Assembly: GCA_029948255.1 (NCBI GenBank)
Contig: JALIZF010001938.1
Span: 679,501 to 743,500, forward strand
Source: Telmatactis stephensoni
Lineage: Eukaryota; Cnidaria; Anthozoa; Actiniaria; Isophelliidae
Direction: 5' to 3'
Length of the DNA stretch: 64,000 bases
Below are positions 47,236-59,093 of this stretch, one piece after another (position 1 is the first letter of the stretch; the number at the start of each line of letters is the position of its first letter). The notes under the pieces are model-generated. The model ran no database searches. It saw only the letters and a program-made list of their open reading frames with translations, and was not told where the DNA came from. The position numbers and the translations under genes were made by a program.

Positions 47236-48115
47236 ATGGCCGAGCAGAAAGCGCTTACACTCTACACTGATGTTGGTCTCTCCAAGTCGTACGATGAATC
47301 ACACCCGGACATCGCCATGGATGGAACTCCGTTTTCCAAAGTGACGATTACCAAAGGCATCTGGATCTTGTACAAACATGTTAACTATAATGGAAAGCTG
47401 GGTGAGAGTGGTCAAGATGCCATCAGGATCTTCAAGGGCCCAGTGGAAAAGTACGCACTGGATTGGTCTCCAGCCTCCATCTACCGATTTGCAAACACCG
47501 AGGATACCTGCGTGGTGTTTGAGCACTTTTGGTATGGGGGACAACGCAAGGTAAATTTTTGCATTAACTCCACGCGATAAATGACTATCTATTTGAGAAT
47601 TGAAGTTATTTTTAGAGATGGAGGGTCACCGCTCTGCCATAGCAACCTATCAGGATGCATATATTCTCGTGGTCAGTTGCCACTTTGCTAGCTCGGCCAT
47701 TTGCCTGCTCATGAGTCTATGTACTGATTTTCTACCATTCTCTCACATCAGTTTCTGAGAATGGTCACTCTAGAGCAACGCCAGATGGCACCACAAAACA
47801 CGACTGCATGCTGTTCAGTGACTTTTTTAGAGTTAGCAATCAACATGGTTGAGCCATATTAACGGATCATCATTCTAACTTTCGTTTTCTGATTTACAGG
47901 AATACACGGAAAAGGCTTTTGATATTTCGAAAGATTTTCCTGTCGGCAATCCTCAGGGTGCATCATCCATGATCATCTGGCCAAAAAAGGCATGGCTCCT
48001 GTATACCAAACCTCACTTTCAAGGATTGGAAAAGAAGTTGGACGAGGGCTGGTATGAGTCCCCTGATGCGATGGGTTTCCCCAATGATACACTGGCTTCT
48101 CTCAAGACTGCCTGA
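47236..48115 (+). CDS. Beta/gamma-crystallin family protein, gene A
   Basis: Coding exons are 47236-47550 and 47900-48115, joined in phase 0 (CGCAAG|GTAAAT and GATTTACAG|GAATAC). The product has 176 residues, the usual size of a two-domain beta/gamma-crystallin. A non-coding first exon ends at 47105, and its intron ends in TTTGTTAG at 47233, two bases before the ATG. Four Greek-key starts are visible: ALTLYTDVG (6-14), WILYKHVNYNG (43-53), CVVFEHFWYGG (92-102) and WLLYTKPHFQG (137-147). NDTLAS at 167-172 recalls the calcium-binding N/D-N/D-x-x-S/T-S motif, with A for S/T. No signal peptide is evident. Such proteins are compact, often calcium-binding and stress-stable; function outside lenses is mostly unknown. 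Expression looks driven by a TATA promoter. Gene B is a close duplicate. Confidence 0.88.
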
Positions 48116-50505
48116 TGCAGTAAGCTCTACCACAAGGCAACCAAGCACAAAGATTTCAACACGTTGCACGAGTATTAAGTAAAGTAAAATGGCAAATCTA
48201 AATCGTTTGACAATATTTTTATATTTGTATCTGACATTTTTTTGCTATTGCACTTTATTTCTAACTTTTGTCAATCCTAACAATTGTCGATTATCAACCG
48301 TAACCCCAACCCTTTCTAAATGTGGAGTAATCATTACTATTTACGATGATTAACGTCTAATGCATGCAATAATGAAAGTTTAATTTACCAGAAGGTTAAA
48401 ACAAGTGCAACATGTAGCGTTAGTTTATGAGCATTAAAAACACTTGGGGGTCAGTTTCCTCACGAAAATGGTCTTTGTGGTTTCTCTAATAACACTGTCT
48501 TTGAATGACCTTCTTTTCCGTTGTTATAGCAAGCTGTGGGGACTGATTTTGACTTACTTCATATGTATTGAAGGACGAGTTTACTACTGAAGAGTCCGAA
48601 GTTTTCAGGACGGGGCTGGCAGTAAACCGTAATACTCAAAGAACACTTAGAGTGTTTACAAGAGCGCATAAAGAAGAGAGGGAAACTTCTTAATCGCGCG
48701 CGCCAAGTCAATTTCCGGTTGGACTATTGTTAGAAACAGGATACAGTTCAATTTTCGTCTTCCCTATTTACGTGCGTCATAATTTGACACCTGATCATAA
48801 TATTATACAAGGAACATTTTGGCTGAGAGCAGAGCTATTTTAAGGAAATTTAGTACAGAAAAAGGAAACTTAGTTTATCAAAAAGAAAATTTAGTGCAAT
48901 TAAAAAAAAAACAGCGTTAAAACCAAGTTTTATTAGTTCTGCTATTGTTTACGTTCATGCATTATCTAGCATGAAAACTATGTATATGCTGATCACAAAG
49001 GAACTATTTTGACTGAAAAAAGGTAAAAAAGTTGAGGATTATTAGATTGTGTTTTTGAATGAAGTTTTTTTACAACACTTGATACTAATCTCGCGATCTG
49101 ATTGGTTGATTAGAGCGTGTCAATAAGAGGACAGACACACTGCTGACGTGTTTCAGCGCGCGCGCTCGTTCTGTTGCCCCGTTTGAAAACGATTTTTTAA
49201 CTTTTATCTCAAATAATTGTTGTAAAAAACGAATTGAAGATGGTTTTGAGTTGTCTGTCCTCTTATTGACACACTCTTCACGCCATAAAATGTTCAAAAC
49301 TTTGCAGTGAAACCACTCGCTGCACTCGCTGCGCTCATCACACGTCATCGAGCGCGCGCTCAGATTTTACTCAAAAATGTTCGCTCATTTAGATGAGAAA
49401 AAACTCGTTTGTTTCTATATTTTTTCATGTATATTATTAATAGAAAATCATATGGCTTTCCCGTGGATTTTGAAATAACTTTTGAACTCAATCGTCGGAT
49501 TTCAAAAAAGCTTGAATCGCCTAAATGCTCGTGAAACACCGGTGAAATCCAACTCCTTCAAATTTATGACGCACAAGAGTTGGGTAAGACGAAAATTAAA
49601 CTGTCATCGGTCATTTCGAAGTCGTCAGCGCACTGGGCGTCCTCTTTCACATCATGACGTGTTGGCTAAAGCAGTTAAATGGCTCTGATGTGCGTGACGT
49701 TTACGTCGTACTAGTGCCAGAGCTGAAAATTATGTGCATAGAAAACAGAAAAATTATTATGTAGTAGAAAAAGGCATATTGATCTCACTCAAACATGGCT
49801 GAAAACATTCCAACTGATCATGACCTACTTTTTTCTTACATTCACTTTCTATAGCTAATGGTCTTACTTATAAGCAATTTTTTATGATTCTTCGACTCTT
49901 TTGGAAAATGTGATCTCTTCTTCACAGGCTCAATTGCTAAATCAAACTAGAGCAGTTTAATTCATTAACCCATGAAATATACTTTAGCGTATTTAGTACT
50001 ATTACAACCAATTTCAGTTATTTCTCCGGGGGATCTCTCATAAAAAGGGGGCGGTGGTCCTCGTCGTCCCTTTTAGTGTTTGAAATCAGTGTTTTGGTCT
50101 CGCTTAGGGTGATAATGACAAGAATTCCCACCAACTGAGTTTTGTGGTTCCTTTTAGGGTATAAGACGGCCCTTAGTCTGTGGTATAAGATCAACAACAA
50201 TGCTACTTTTAAGATTGATTGATGCGAGCGAAGCGAGTAGCAACCCTAATCTTGATGGGTACCCTGTGTTTTATGTGAACGAGAAGAACTGGACATACTA
50301 GGTGGTTAAAATCTCGATCGCTTTCTTGACACGCGATAATGGATCGTGACGTCATAAACACGAACTACCTACTTACTCGCACATCCAGCATGCATCACGT
50401 GCATATATCGACATGTGCAGAAGATATCCACTACGCAGCCTCGTGGTCGTTCCTGTTGTCATTTGCTTCGTCAATTGAAGACACACAGTTGAAGTAAGCT
50501 CATAA
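48116..50505. other. 3' flank of crystallin A; repeats, no gene seen
   Basis: It holds a partly palindromic stretch at 49095-49350 (GTGTCAATAAGAGGACAG and its complement) and a CTCGTCGTCCCTTTTAGTG element near 50020-50190 resembling the hAT-type MITE near 39.8 kb. The same DNA recurs in copy B. Short frames here are shared between copies only because the duplication is recent. Confidence 0.5.
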
Positions 50506-50934
50506 ATGTCCAATAATGCAAACGGTCCGGCTCTATATGTCCGTGGAAATATTCATCAAGGTCATGAGCAGTTTAGTAACATTTCTCGAGGGAGGCAATG
50601 TTCGTTTATGAGTTTTTCTGCACTTTTATGTGCTCAATTCTGTCCTATTACTCAATGGCGTCGTTCTACTGTTGATGACATACTGGTCCAAGGTGACAAA
50701 ATGTATCTAAATGCTTTTGAAAGCCATATAATCCCAGATCAAGAGCATATTTCTCTAAACTATTTGCCTAATGTTATTTCTTCGCCTTTTGATTTCGATA
50801 GCACTAGTGTATCGTTAAGCGAAACGTCTTTGGGGACAACACAACATAACTTGCCTAGCTGGCAAAGTCAAACCTTGAAATTTAAGGTGGCTCGACCCAA
50901 TTTTCAAATAGAGCTACCAGTCGTCTTTGAGTGA
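50506..50934 (+). CDS. Unknown protein with GRQC motif, short copy (A)
   Basis: A 142-residue frame beginning MSNNANGPALYVRGNIHQGH, then FSNISRGRQCSFMSFSALL and later VDDILVQGDKMYLNA. The QGH...GRQC arrangement and the following S-F-S-A-L helix resemble the N-terminal catalytic region of papain-fold (deubiquitinase-like) domains seen in some mobile-element proteins; this is only a pattern match. The frame ends soon after position 130, where a MITE begins at 50943, so it is probably truncated. Copy B carries the same frame broken by an insertion. Confidence 0.4.
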   Translation: MSNNANGPALYVRGNIHQGHEQFSNISRGRQCSFMSFSALLCAQFCPITQWRRSTVDDILVQGDKMYLNAFESHIIPDQEHISLNYLPNVISSPFDFDSTSVSLSETSLGTTQHNLPSWQSQTLKFKVARPNFQIELPVVFE

Positions 50935-50942
50935 ATACTTTT

Positions 50943-51324
50943 ACTACCGTTATCGTTGAAGTGCGACCTGTGAAGCTCGAAGTCTCGTTTGGAAACTTGC
51001 ACTGACCGGTCAAATCACTCGAACAATACAAATAGCGATTTGCAAGGAAAGTTTATATATAAATATAAACTTTAAATGTATACTTAAGTTTTATCGTAAA
51101 TTTAAGGCTCGAGATCGAGCCTACGGCTCGGATCTTTATATCCGATAAAACACTCTCTCTCGTTCTTTATACTATACATATAAACTTTAAATGTGTACTT
51201 ACGTTTTATCGTAAATTTAAGGCATTTTTTCTTGGGAAAAAAATTTGATTGACGGCCGTGTGAATGCAAGTTTCCAAAGGAGACTTGGAGTTTCACAGGT
51301 CGCACTTCAACGATAACGGTAGTA
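50943..51324. mobile_element. MITE with TTACTACCGTTATCGTTGAAG ends
   Basis: The left end TTACTACCGTTATCGTTGAA and its complement at the right run into further inverted DNA (GTGCGACCTGTGAAGCTCGA and CACAGGTCGCAC). It carries an internal duplication of about 90 bp (around 51060-51225) absent from the copy at 38.5 kb. It lies at the junction between duplication copies A and B. Confidence 0.75.
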
Positions 51325-52538
51325 ATGTGAAGTACAAATTTGATAAACGTATCCGGTGGAATAGTACTAAGTGAAAGGGTTAGGAAGTCTGGGGGCCAGA
51401 GTTCAAGTCCCGTTGAAAATTATATAAAATCTGTAATCCGAATTTTTACAAAAGAAAAACAAATAATTATATTTTTAGGATTTATAACTGGCCTATTTGC
51501 CTAACATGTGTTGCTGCACCCCCTACATGGATTTTTATGCGAAGAAATTGTCCAAAGTAATTTCACTTATGAACTTAAACATAACAGACTAAAAGCTTGG
51601 TATACTTAATCTTTGTTCGTCCTTTTGATCTTCTCCTGAAGCAGCATGGTCGAGTGAATTTCACCAGACCGTGAAATAGATACTAAACTAATACACATGA
51701 GTAACCCCTAATTTATATTGTGATTTTTGTTCTCATTTGACTATTAGAGTGATTTTCATCGGACTGTGAAACAATTACTAATAGTCAGTGTTTAATAGTG
51801 AAGCAGCATCACCTATCTGCGCTTGTGTTTGCAACATTCCTGGCGACTAGAGTGATTTTCATCGGACTGTGAAACAATTACTAATAGTTAGTGTTTAATA
51901 GTGTCTAATAGTTGTATTGCAACAAAAGAAAACAATGGGTGCAGGGTCTATTAGTGTCTATTAGCTTAGTAACTATTTCACAGTCCGGCGAAAATCACTC
52001 TAACGCCTCCTACATTCCGGACGAATGCTTCATACTATTAGTCACAAAATAAGAACTAAGTACGTCTTGCTATACGTGAAGGTTATCGGCTTGAATCGGG
52101 CTGCGCCCTCGGTGAATAGATCACATAACCATGAGCTGAAGGCCGATAAATGACTTAATTTTACATTGGTGAGGTTTTCAAAAACAGAAATTTCATAAAT
52201 GTCTAAAACAGAGAAATTTCTGTTGTTGAATTATGGCAGTTGACAGCATGTCAGAAACATGCGCAGTAAACCATACAAGTGCACTAAATCAAATTATAAT
52301 TATAGTGAAATTAATTACACAGAAAAAAATTCCATACAAGTTTACATACATTGCTCAATAGAAAAACTCTACTTGAGTTGCTCCGGCTATTATGCCTTGA
52401 TCAATCATAGATACAAAAATCAAAAACAAATCAATTTCGTTGACAGCTACAGAGGGTTCAGATGTTTTGAATACTTCGAACTTAAAAATAACCTAAATTG
52501 TCCCGCCTCTTATGCTTGGACCAACCCGTTTTCAAAGC

Positions 52539-52545
52539 TATAAAA
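52539..52545 (+). promoter_or_regulatory. TATA box of crystallin gene B
   Basis: TATAAAA in the same context as in gene A. Upstream DNA looks identical to A, and differences begin immediately after the box. Confidence 0.6.
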
Positions 52546-52745
52546 ACCATCATCTCAAACCAACATTTGCAGTTGAAATTATCGTTCCTCAACTACACAC
52601 TATTCCAGCGGTAAGTACATCAAGCTTAAGATTATTAATGCAGCGCATCGAAACTTGTTTGAACTGAATATTTTGTTGCCATTGCTAATACTCTGCAACT
52701 TTAAATATTGCTTATCATGATTATTTTTTCTCAAGTTTGTTAGAT

Positions 52746-53630
52746 ATGGCCGAGCAGAAAGCGCTTACATTCTACACTGATGTTGGTCTCTCCAAATCGT
52801 ACGATGAATCACGCCCGGACATCGCCATCGATGGAGCTCCGTTTTCCAAAGTGACGATTACCAAAGGCATCTGGATCTTGTACAAACATGTTAACTATAA
52901 TGGAAAGCTGGGTGAGAGTGGTCAAGATGCCATCAGGATCTTCAAGGGCCCAGTGGAAAAGTACGCACTGGATTGGCCTCCAGCCTCCATCTACCGATTT
53001 GCAAACACCGAGGATACCTGCGTGGTGTTTGAGCACTTTTGGTATGGGGGACAACGCAAGGTAAATTTTTGCATTAACTCCACGCGATAAATGACTATCT
53101 ATTTGAGAATTAAAGTTCATTTTTAGAGATAAAGGGTCAGCGCCCTGCCATAGCAACCTATCAGGATGCACATATTCTGGTGGTCAGTTGCCACTTTGCT
53201 AGCTCGGCCATTTGCCTGCTCATGAGTCTATGTACTGATTTTCTACCATTCTCTCACATCAGTTTCTGAGAATGGTCACTCTAGAGCAACGCCAGATGGC
53301 ACCACAAAACACGACTGCATGCTGTTCATTGCTTTTTATTTTTAGAGTTAGCAATCAACATGGTTGAGCCATATTAACGGATCATCATTCTAACTTTCGT
53401 TTTCTGATTTACAGGAATACACGGAAAAGGCTTTTGATATTTCGAAAGATTTTCCTGTCGGCAATACTAAGGGTGCATCATCCATGATCATCTGGCCAAA
53501 AAAGGCATGGCTCCTGTATACCAAACCTCACTTTCAAGGATTGGAAAAGAAGTTGGGCGAAAGCTGGTATGAGTCCCCTGATGCGATGGGTTTCCCCAAT
53601 GATACACTGGCTTCTCTCAAGACTGCCTGA
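52746..53630 (+). CDS. Beta/gamma-crystallin family protein, gene B
   Basis: Coding exons 52746-53060 and 53415-53630, with the same splice sites and the same 176-residue length as gene A. The non-coding first exon ends at 52610. The frame is intact. By eye it differs from A at nine residues (L9F, H23R, M28I, T31A, S78P, P123T, Q124K, D153G, G155S) against two synonymous changes (codons 17 and 154). Core Greek-key aromatics and glycines are unchanged, so the fold should be kept. Differences cluster in loops and charged positions. Both genes are probably functional, with a young split. Confidence 0.87.
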
Positions 53631-55369
53631 TGCAGTAAGCTCTACCACAAGGCAACCAAGCACAAAGATTTCAACACGTTGCACGAGTATTAAGTAAAGT
53701 AAAATGGCAAATCTAAATCGTTTGACAATATTTTTATATTTGTATCTGACATTTTTTTGCTATTGCACTTTATTTCTAACTTTTGTCAATCCTAACAATT
53801 GTCGATTATCAACCGTAACCCCAACCCTTTCTAAATGTGGAGTAATCATTACTATTTACGATGATTAACGTCTAATGCATGCAATAATGAAAGTTTAATT
53901 TACCAGAAGGTTAAAACAAGTGCAACATGTAGCGTTAGTTTATGAGCATTAAAAACACTTGGGGGTCAGTTTCCTCACGAAAATGGTCTTTGTGGTTTCT
54001 CTAATAACACTGTCTTTGAATGACCTTCTTTTCCGTTGTTATAGCAAGCTGTGGGGACTGATTTTGACTTACTTCATATGTATTGAAGGACGAGTTTACT
54101 ACTGAAGAGTCCGAAGTTTTCAGGACGGGGCTGGCAGTAAACCGTAATACTCAAAGAACACTTAGAGTGTTTACAAGAGCGCATAAAGAAGAGAGGGAAA
54201 CTTCTTAATCGCGCGCGCCAAGTCAATTTCCGGTTGGACTATTGTTAGAAACAGGATACAGTTCAATTTTCGTCTTCCCTATTTACGTGCGTCATAATTT
54301 GACACCTGATCATAATATTATACAAGGAACATTTTGGCTGAGAGCAGAGCTATTTTAAGGAAATTTAGTACAGAAAAAGGAAACTTAGTTTATCAAAAAG
54401 AAAATTTAGTGCAATTTAAACAAAAAACAAAAAAAAACCCAGCGTTAAAACCAAGTTTTATTAGTTCTGCTATTGTTTACGTTCATGCATTATCTAGCAT
54501 GAAAACTATGTATATGCTGATCACAAAGGAACTATTTTGATTGAAAAAAGGTAAAAAAGTTGAGGATTATTAGGTTGTGTTTTTGAATGTTTTTTTACAA
54601 CACGTGATACTAATCTCGCGATCTGATTGGTTGATTAGAGCGAGTTAATAAGAGGACAGACACACTGCTGACGCGTTTCAGCGCGCGCGCTCGTTCTGTT
54701 GCCCCGTTTGAAAACGATTTTTTAACTTTTATCTCAAATAATTGTTGTAAAAAACGAATTGAAGATGGTTTTGAGTTGTCTTTCCTCTTATTGACACACT
54801 TTTGACGCCATAAAATGTTCAAAACTTTGCAGTGAAACCACTCGCTGCACTCGCTGCTCTCATCACACGTCATCGAGCGCGCGCTCAGATTTTACTCAAA
54901 AATGTTCGCTCATTTAGATGAGAAAAAACTCGTTTGTTTCTATAATTTTTTCATGTATATTATTAATAGAGAATCATATGGCTTTCCCGTGGAATTTGAA
55001 ATAAATTTTGAACTCAATCGTCGGATTTCAAAAAAGCTCGAATCGCCTAAAGGCTCGTGAAACACCGGTGAAATCCATCTCCTTCAAATTTATGACGCAC
55101 AAGAGTTGGGTAAGACGAAAATTAAACTGTCATCGGTCATTTCGAAGTCATCAGCGCACTGGGCGTCCTCTTTCACGTCATGACGTGTTGGCTAAAGCAG
55201 TTAAATGGCTCTGATGTGCGTGACGTTTACGTCGTACTAGTGCCAGAGCTGAAAATTATGTGCATAGAAAACAGAAAAATTATTATGTAGTAGAAAAAGG
55301 CATATTGATCTCACTCAAACATGGCTGAAAACTTTCCAACTGATCATGACCTACTTTTTTCTTACATTC
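53631..55369. other. 3' flank of crystallin B; repeats, no gene seen
   Basis: Same content as 48116-49845 in copy A, nearly base for base. The last part ends at the insertion site of the 1.1-kb element. Confidence 0.5.
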
Positions 55370-56480
55370 CAGGGACCGCGGAGCACCTTCAAAAGTGGGG
55401 GGGCTGCAGCGGATCTAGACCTTTTAAAAGAGGGGTACACCTTTTTACAAAACACGGCGGGGGCGTAACTTCCTCAAACGCCCTTTTAAAGTAACATCGC
55501 AGGGCTTTAGCAAGCCATAAAATTCTGCGAGGCAAAAACAACTTATATTATGATTATTCTTTTCCGCGAGCGTAGCGAGCGCGAAATTTGAACTAAGGCG
55601 CGTCAATTTCATTAACAATTTCGATAAAACCACCAACAACAAACATTTAGAAAGTAAAGCTTTGGGAAGTTATATTGTCCTATACGTTTAGACAGAAGAT
55701 AGAGAGAGTGAGAGAGAGAAAGAAATGGTTGATTTGTAGCTCAGACATAGAATACAATTAGCTCTTAGGAACGCCTAGCGCGAGTCGCTCGGCAAAACTT
55801 TTAAAGAAAAGTACGTTACGTACAACCTTTCTTTGATTGACTGACTTGAGAATGACAAAGTTCATTTTTTCCTCGCGTGGCGTCATTTACAAGATTTCTT
55901 CTGCAGTTTCTAGCCGGCACTGCCCAGCTTTTCCTCAAAAATATAATGGTCCATTGACTAAGTAGACTACCCGTTCGAAATTACTTATGAAACACGGTAT
56001 TGCAAGAGTTTTAAAAGTGGCGTAACTTATTACATGAATATGGACATCATTCAGTGATATTGCAGGTGCTCCTTTTAAAACTGTGGTTTGTACACAAACT
56101 TCAACCAATTAATTTTTTTACGCAAGTCAGTGAGGGGGCGCTGTACCCAGCTACACTAGCTGAAAACATTTAGTCGACATCGCTCTTTTGTATGATTATA
56201 GATGGAAGTTCAGTTTTCTTGTAACAAATTAAACGTTTGAAAACAAACAGCTAAACGACCGAGAGACCGTGCATGAACTGAAATCCCCCCATAAAACGCT
56301 GGCGCATTTCACTTCTCTATCAAGAAACCATGACCAGAGAAAAAGTCAATTATAACCTTTAAAAACAGTATTAGTCAAATTTTGGAACAAACATTTTTAA
56401 TTTTTCATCGCGAAAAGTGTGGGGGGGGGGGGGGGGGGGGGGGCTATAGCCCCCTCAGCCCCCCGTCTCCGCGGTCCCTG
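55370..56480. mobile_element. 1.1-kb DNA transposon with CAGGGACCGCGGA ends
   Basis: CAGGGACCGCGGA and TCCGCGGTCCCTG close the element. CATTC (55365-55369, 56481-56485) flanks it and is single in copy A (TTCTTACATTCACTTTC near 49840). GTGGGGGGGC and GCCCCCTCAGCCCCC subterminal runs and 23 consecutive G at 56421-56443 are present. No transposase frame; superfamily not settled. Confidence 0.75.
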
Positions 56481-56485
56481 CATTC

Positions 56486-57147
56486 ACTTTCTATAGCTAA
56501 TGGTCTTACTTATAAGCAATTTTTTGATGATTGTTCGACTCTTTTGGAAAATGTGATCTCTTCTTCACAGGCTCAATTGCTAAATCAAACTAGAGCGGTT
56601 TAATTCATTAACCCATGAAATACACTTTAGCGTATTTAGTACTATTACAACCAATTTCAGTTATTTCCCCGGGGGGATCTCTCATAAAAGGGGGCGGTGG
56701 ACCTCGTCGTCCCTTTTAGTGTTTGAAATCAGTGTTTTGGTCCCACTTAGGGTGATAATGACAAGAATTCCCACCAACTGAGTTTTGTGGTCCCTTTTAG
56801 GGTATAAGACGGCCCTAAGTCCGCGGTATAAGATCAACAACAATGCTACTTTTAAGATTGATTGCTGCGAGCGAAGCGAGTAGCAACCCTAATCTTGATG
56901 GGTACCCTGTGTTTTATGTGAACGAGAAGAACTGGACATACTAGGTGGTTAAAATCTCGATCGCTTTCTTGACACGCGATAATGGATCGTGACGTCATAA
57001 ACACGAACTACGTGCACTTACTCGCACATCCAGCATGCATCATGTGCATATATCGACATGTGCAGATATCCACTACGCAGCCTCGTGGTCGTTCCTGTTG
57101 TCATTTGCTTCGTCAATTGAAGACACACAGTTGAAGTAAGCTCATAA
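56486..57147. other. Upstream region of the interrupted GRQC frame
   Basis: Corresponds to 49850-50505 in copy A, including the CCTTTTAGTGTTTGAAATC repeat element. No gene seen. Confidence 0.5.
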
Positions 57148-58545
57148 ATGTCCAATAATGCAAACGGTCCGGCTCTATATGTCCGTGGAAATATTCATCA
57201 AGGTCATGAGCAGTTTAGTAACATTTCTCGAGGGAGGCAATGTTCGTTTATGAGTTTTTCAAATCTACTCCTCCACTTCCAGAGTCATGTAGACAACCGC
57301 TATAAGAAATGTCTTGTAAATACGATGGTCGATCGCGCATATCGCCTATCTTCATCCACTGAAGCATTTTCTACTGAATGTGCAAAGCTTCGTCGTATGT
57401 TTTCTAAACTGGGCTATCCCACCATCATCGTTGAATCAACCATTCAGAGATTTTCGCAAGACCAAATGCAAGGCAAAGAAACTTCAAGTACCGAAGAAGA
57501 AAAATCACCACCCGTTTATTTAAAGATTCCATTTAAAGATCAAGCATCAGCTGACAGAGTTCGTAAGGAACTGTTTTCTTTAAACTGTAAGACTGGCACC
57601 AATGTCAAACCAGTTTTCACGAGTAAGAAGCTGGATCAAATCCTATCAACTAAAGAGTCAAAACCTTCAATAGTAAACAATCAGCGCGTTGTATATTTCT
57701 TCAAGTGTGACTTGTGCGATGCAAGTTATGTCGGGTATACCGCCCGACACCTACACAACGAGTCACTGAACACAAGAACTCTGCTATTGGTAGGCACTTA
57801 TCATCACAACATGGCAAGGACAATACATTCCCGATTGATCATCTTTTCAAAGTCCTGAAAAAATGCAACAACAAAAGGGACTGCTTGGTCTATGAAATGC
57901 TATTCATAAAGGACATTAAACCTAGCTTAAACACGCAATCAGATTCGATTCGTGCTAAACTATTCACTTAATTGCTATGAATTGACTTGACTTTTCCTTT
58001 GGGTTTACCCTTAGGAATAGCTCATTATTGTATTCCATTGTTCACCTTATATTTATATTCGTCTTCATTTTTACTTTTTTGACTTGATAATGACGTTATG
58101 TAACGTCGAAACGTCGTCTTAACTTTTTAAATATTTTTATTGCTCTTATGGAATTTAAGAGTTTTAAGAGTTTTATAGCGTTAAATTTTTGCTGTAAAGT
58201 TTATACCAAACCTCTACTTATATGAGTTTTTCTGCACTTTTATGTGCTCAATTCTGTCCTATTACTCAATGGCGTCGTTCTACTGTTGATGACATACTGG
58301 TCCAAGGTGACAAATGTATCTAAATGCTTTTGAAAGCCATATAATCCCAGATCAAGAGCATATTTCTCTAAACTATTTGCCTAATGTTATTTCTTCGCCT
58401 TTTGATTTCGATAGCACTAGAGTATCGTTAAGCGAAACGTCTTTGGGGACAACACAACATAACTTGCCTAGCTGGCAAAGTCAAACCTTGAAATTGAAGG
58501 TGGCTCGACCCAATTTTTAAATAGAGCTACCAGTCGTCTTGAGTG
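57148..58545 (+). pseudogene. GRQC-motif frame, copy B, split by a Penelope-like insertion
   Basis: Codons 1-38 (57148-57260) match copy A. The rest resumes at 58233 after the insertion. The second part has a one-base loss relative to A (GACAAATG for GACAAAATG at about 58310), so it would be broken even without the insertion. Its last bases read past the point where copy A is cut off. Confidence 0.7.
57261..58220 (+). mobile_element. Penelope-like element, 3' part (RT end and GIY-YIG), broken
   Basis: A 960-bp insertion between two copies of TATGAGTTTTTC (57249-57260, 58221-58232). It encodes the end of a Penelope-type reverse transcriptase (YKKCLVNTMVDRAYRL, then KLRRMFSKLGYP) and then the GIY-YIG start VVYFFKCDLCDASYVGYTAR. 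A one-base shift near 57755 moves the rest (TEHKNSAIGRHLSSQHGKDN, then CLVYEMLFIKDIKPSLN) to another frame that ends at 57971. 3' DNA includes TTGATAATGACG...CGTCGAAAC (58085-58115), a loose hammerhead-like or hairpin motif. Confidence 0.82.
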
Positions 58546-59093
58546 AAAACTATTTGTTCATGAGCAGTCTGATGGTAAATTAAGTATTGCACCCTTACCA
58601 GACAAAGATCAAAGTTTATGATGACGTATGTTATATGGAGATCGGCGATATTATGGCGACGCCTTAAAAGGATTCCCCTTTTTACACATTCTCGATTTTA
58701 ATGAGTTCTAGGCTTATTCTTGAAAAATGCTCTTGTGATCAGTCTTGTAGTTAACATCATTGCCTTTAGCTCTAGCGAATTAAATCAAATTCTGAGAGAG
58801 CGTTTTCGAAATATCATCGATGAGAGATTTTAATTGCAAAAATCGAGCGTAAACAAAACAACTTTTTAAATCTCCTACAATTAAAAAGAAAGTAGCACAT
58901 CGAAGTTAATTTTTCATCTCAAATTGTTGTAAAGATATCAAATTTGGCTACTGAAAGAGACGAGAGAAATCACATTAACTCTTACAGTAATGCACAGATA
59001 ACATTTCCATCATGCAATCGAGAAAGCATTCTGCTATTCACTATTTCCATGACAAATACAAAACTATTTCGTTACACACGAAACTAGACGCAC
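58546..59093. other. No gene seen
   Basis: A/T-rich spacer between the duplication and the ACTCGTGCC array. Confidence 0.4.

Larger units (their letters stand above)
38490..50937 (+). repeat. Segmental duplication, copy A
   Basis: Aligned by eye with copy B (50970-58545). 38490-39123 matches 50970-51718, 41001-41244 matches 51710-51953, 45258-45288 and 45764-45807 match 51945-52012, and 46505-50937 matches 52013-58545. The extra DNA in A is four insertions (39124-41000, 41245-45257, 45289-45763, 45808-46504). Outside insertions the copies look nearly identical. Confidence 0.8.
50970..58545 (+). repeat. Segmental duplication, copy B
   Basis: It matches copy A as described there. It contains two insertions lacking in A (55370-56480 and 57261-58220) and lacks the four insertions of A. 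It ends near 58545, where the similarity to copy A has already been lost to the MITE that ends A. Confidence 0.8.

Noticed and set aside
49085..49348. 87-codon minus-strand frame, repeated at 54610-54873
   Set aside because: It lies in a palindromic repeat (inverted TGTCAATAAGAGGACAG). Conservation between copies is due to duplication.
58085..58115. Second hammerhead ribozyme after the Penelope element at 57261
   Set aside because: The core reads TTGATAA rather than CTGATGA. Only a stem followed by CGAAAC remains, so it is not listed as ribozyme.
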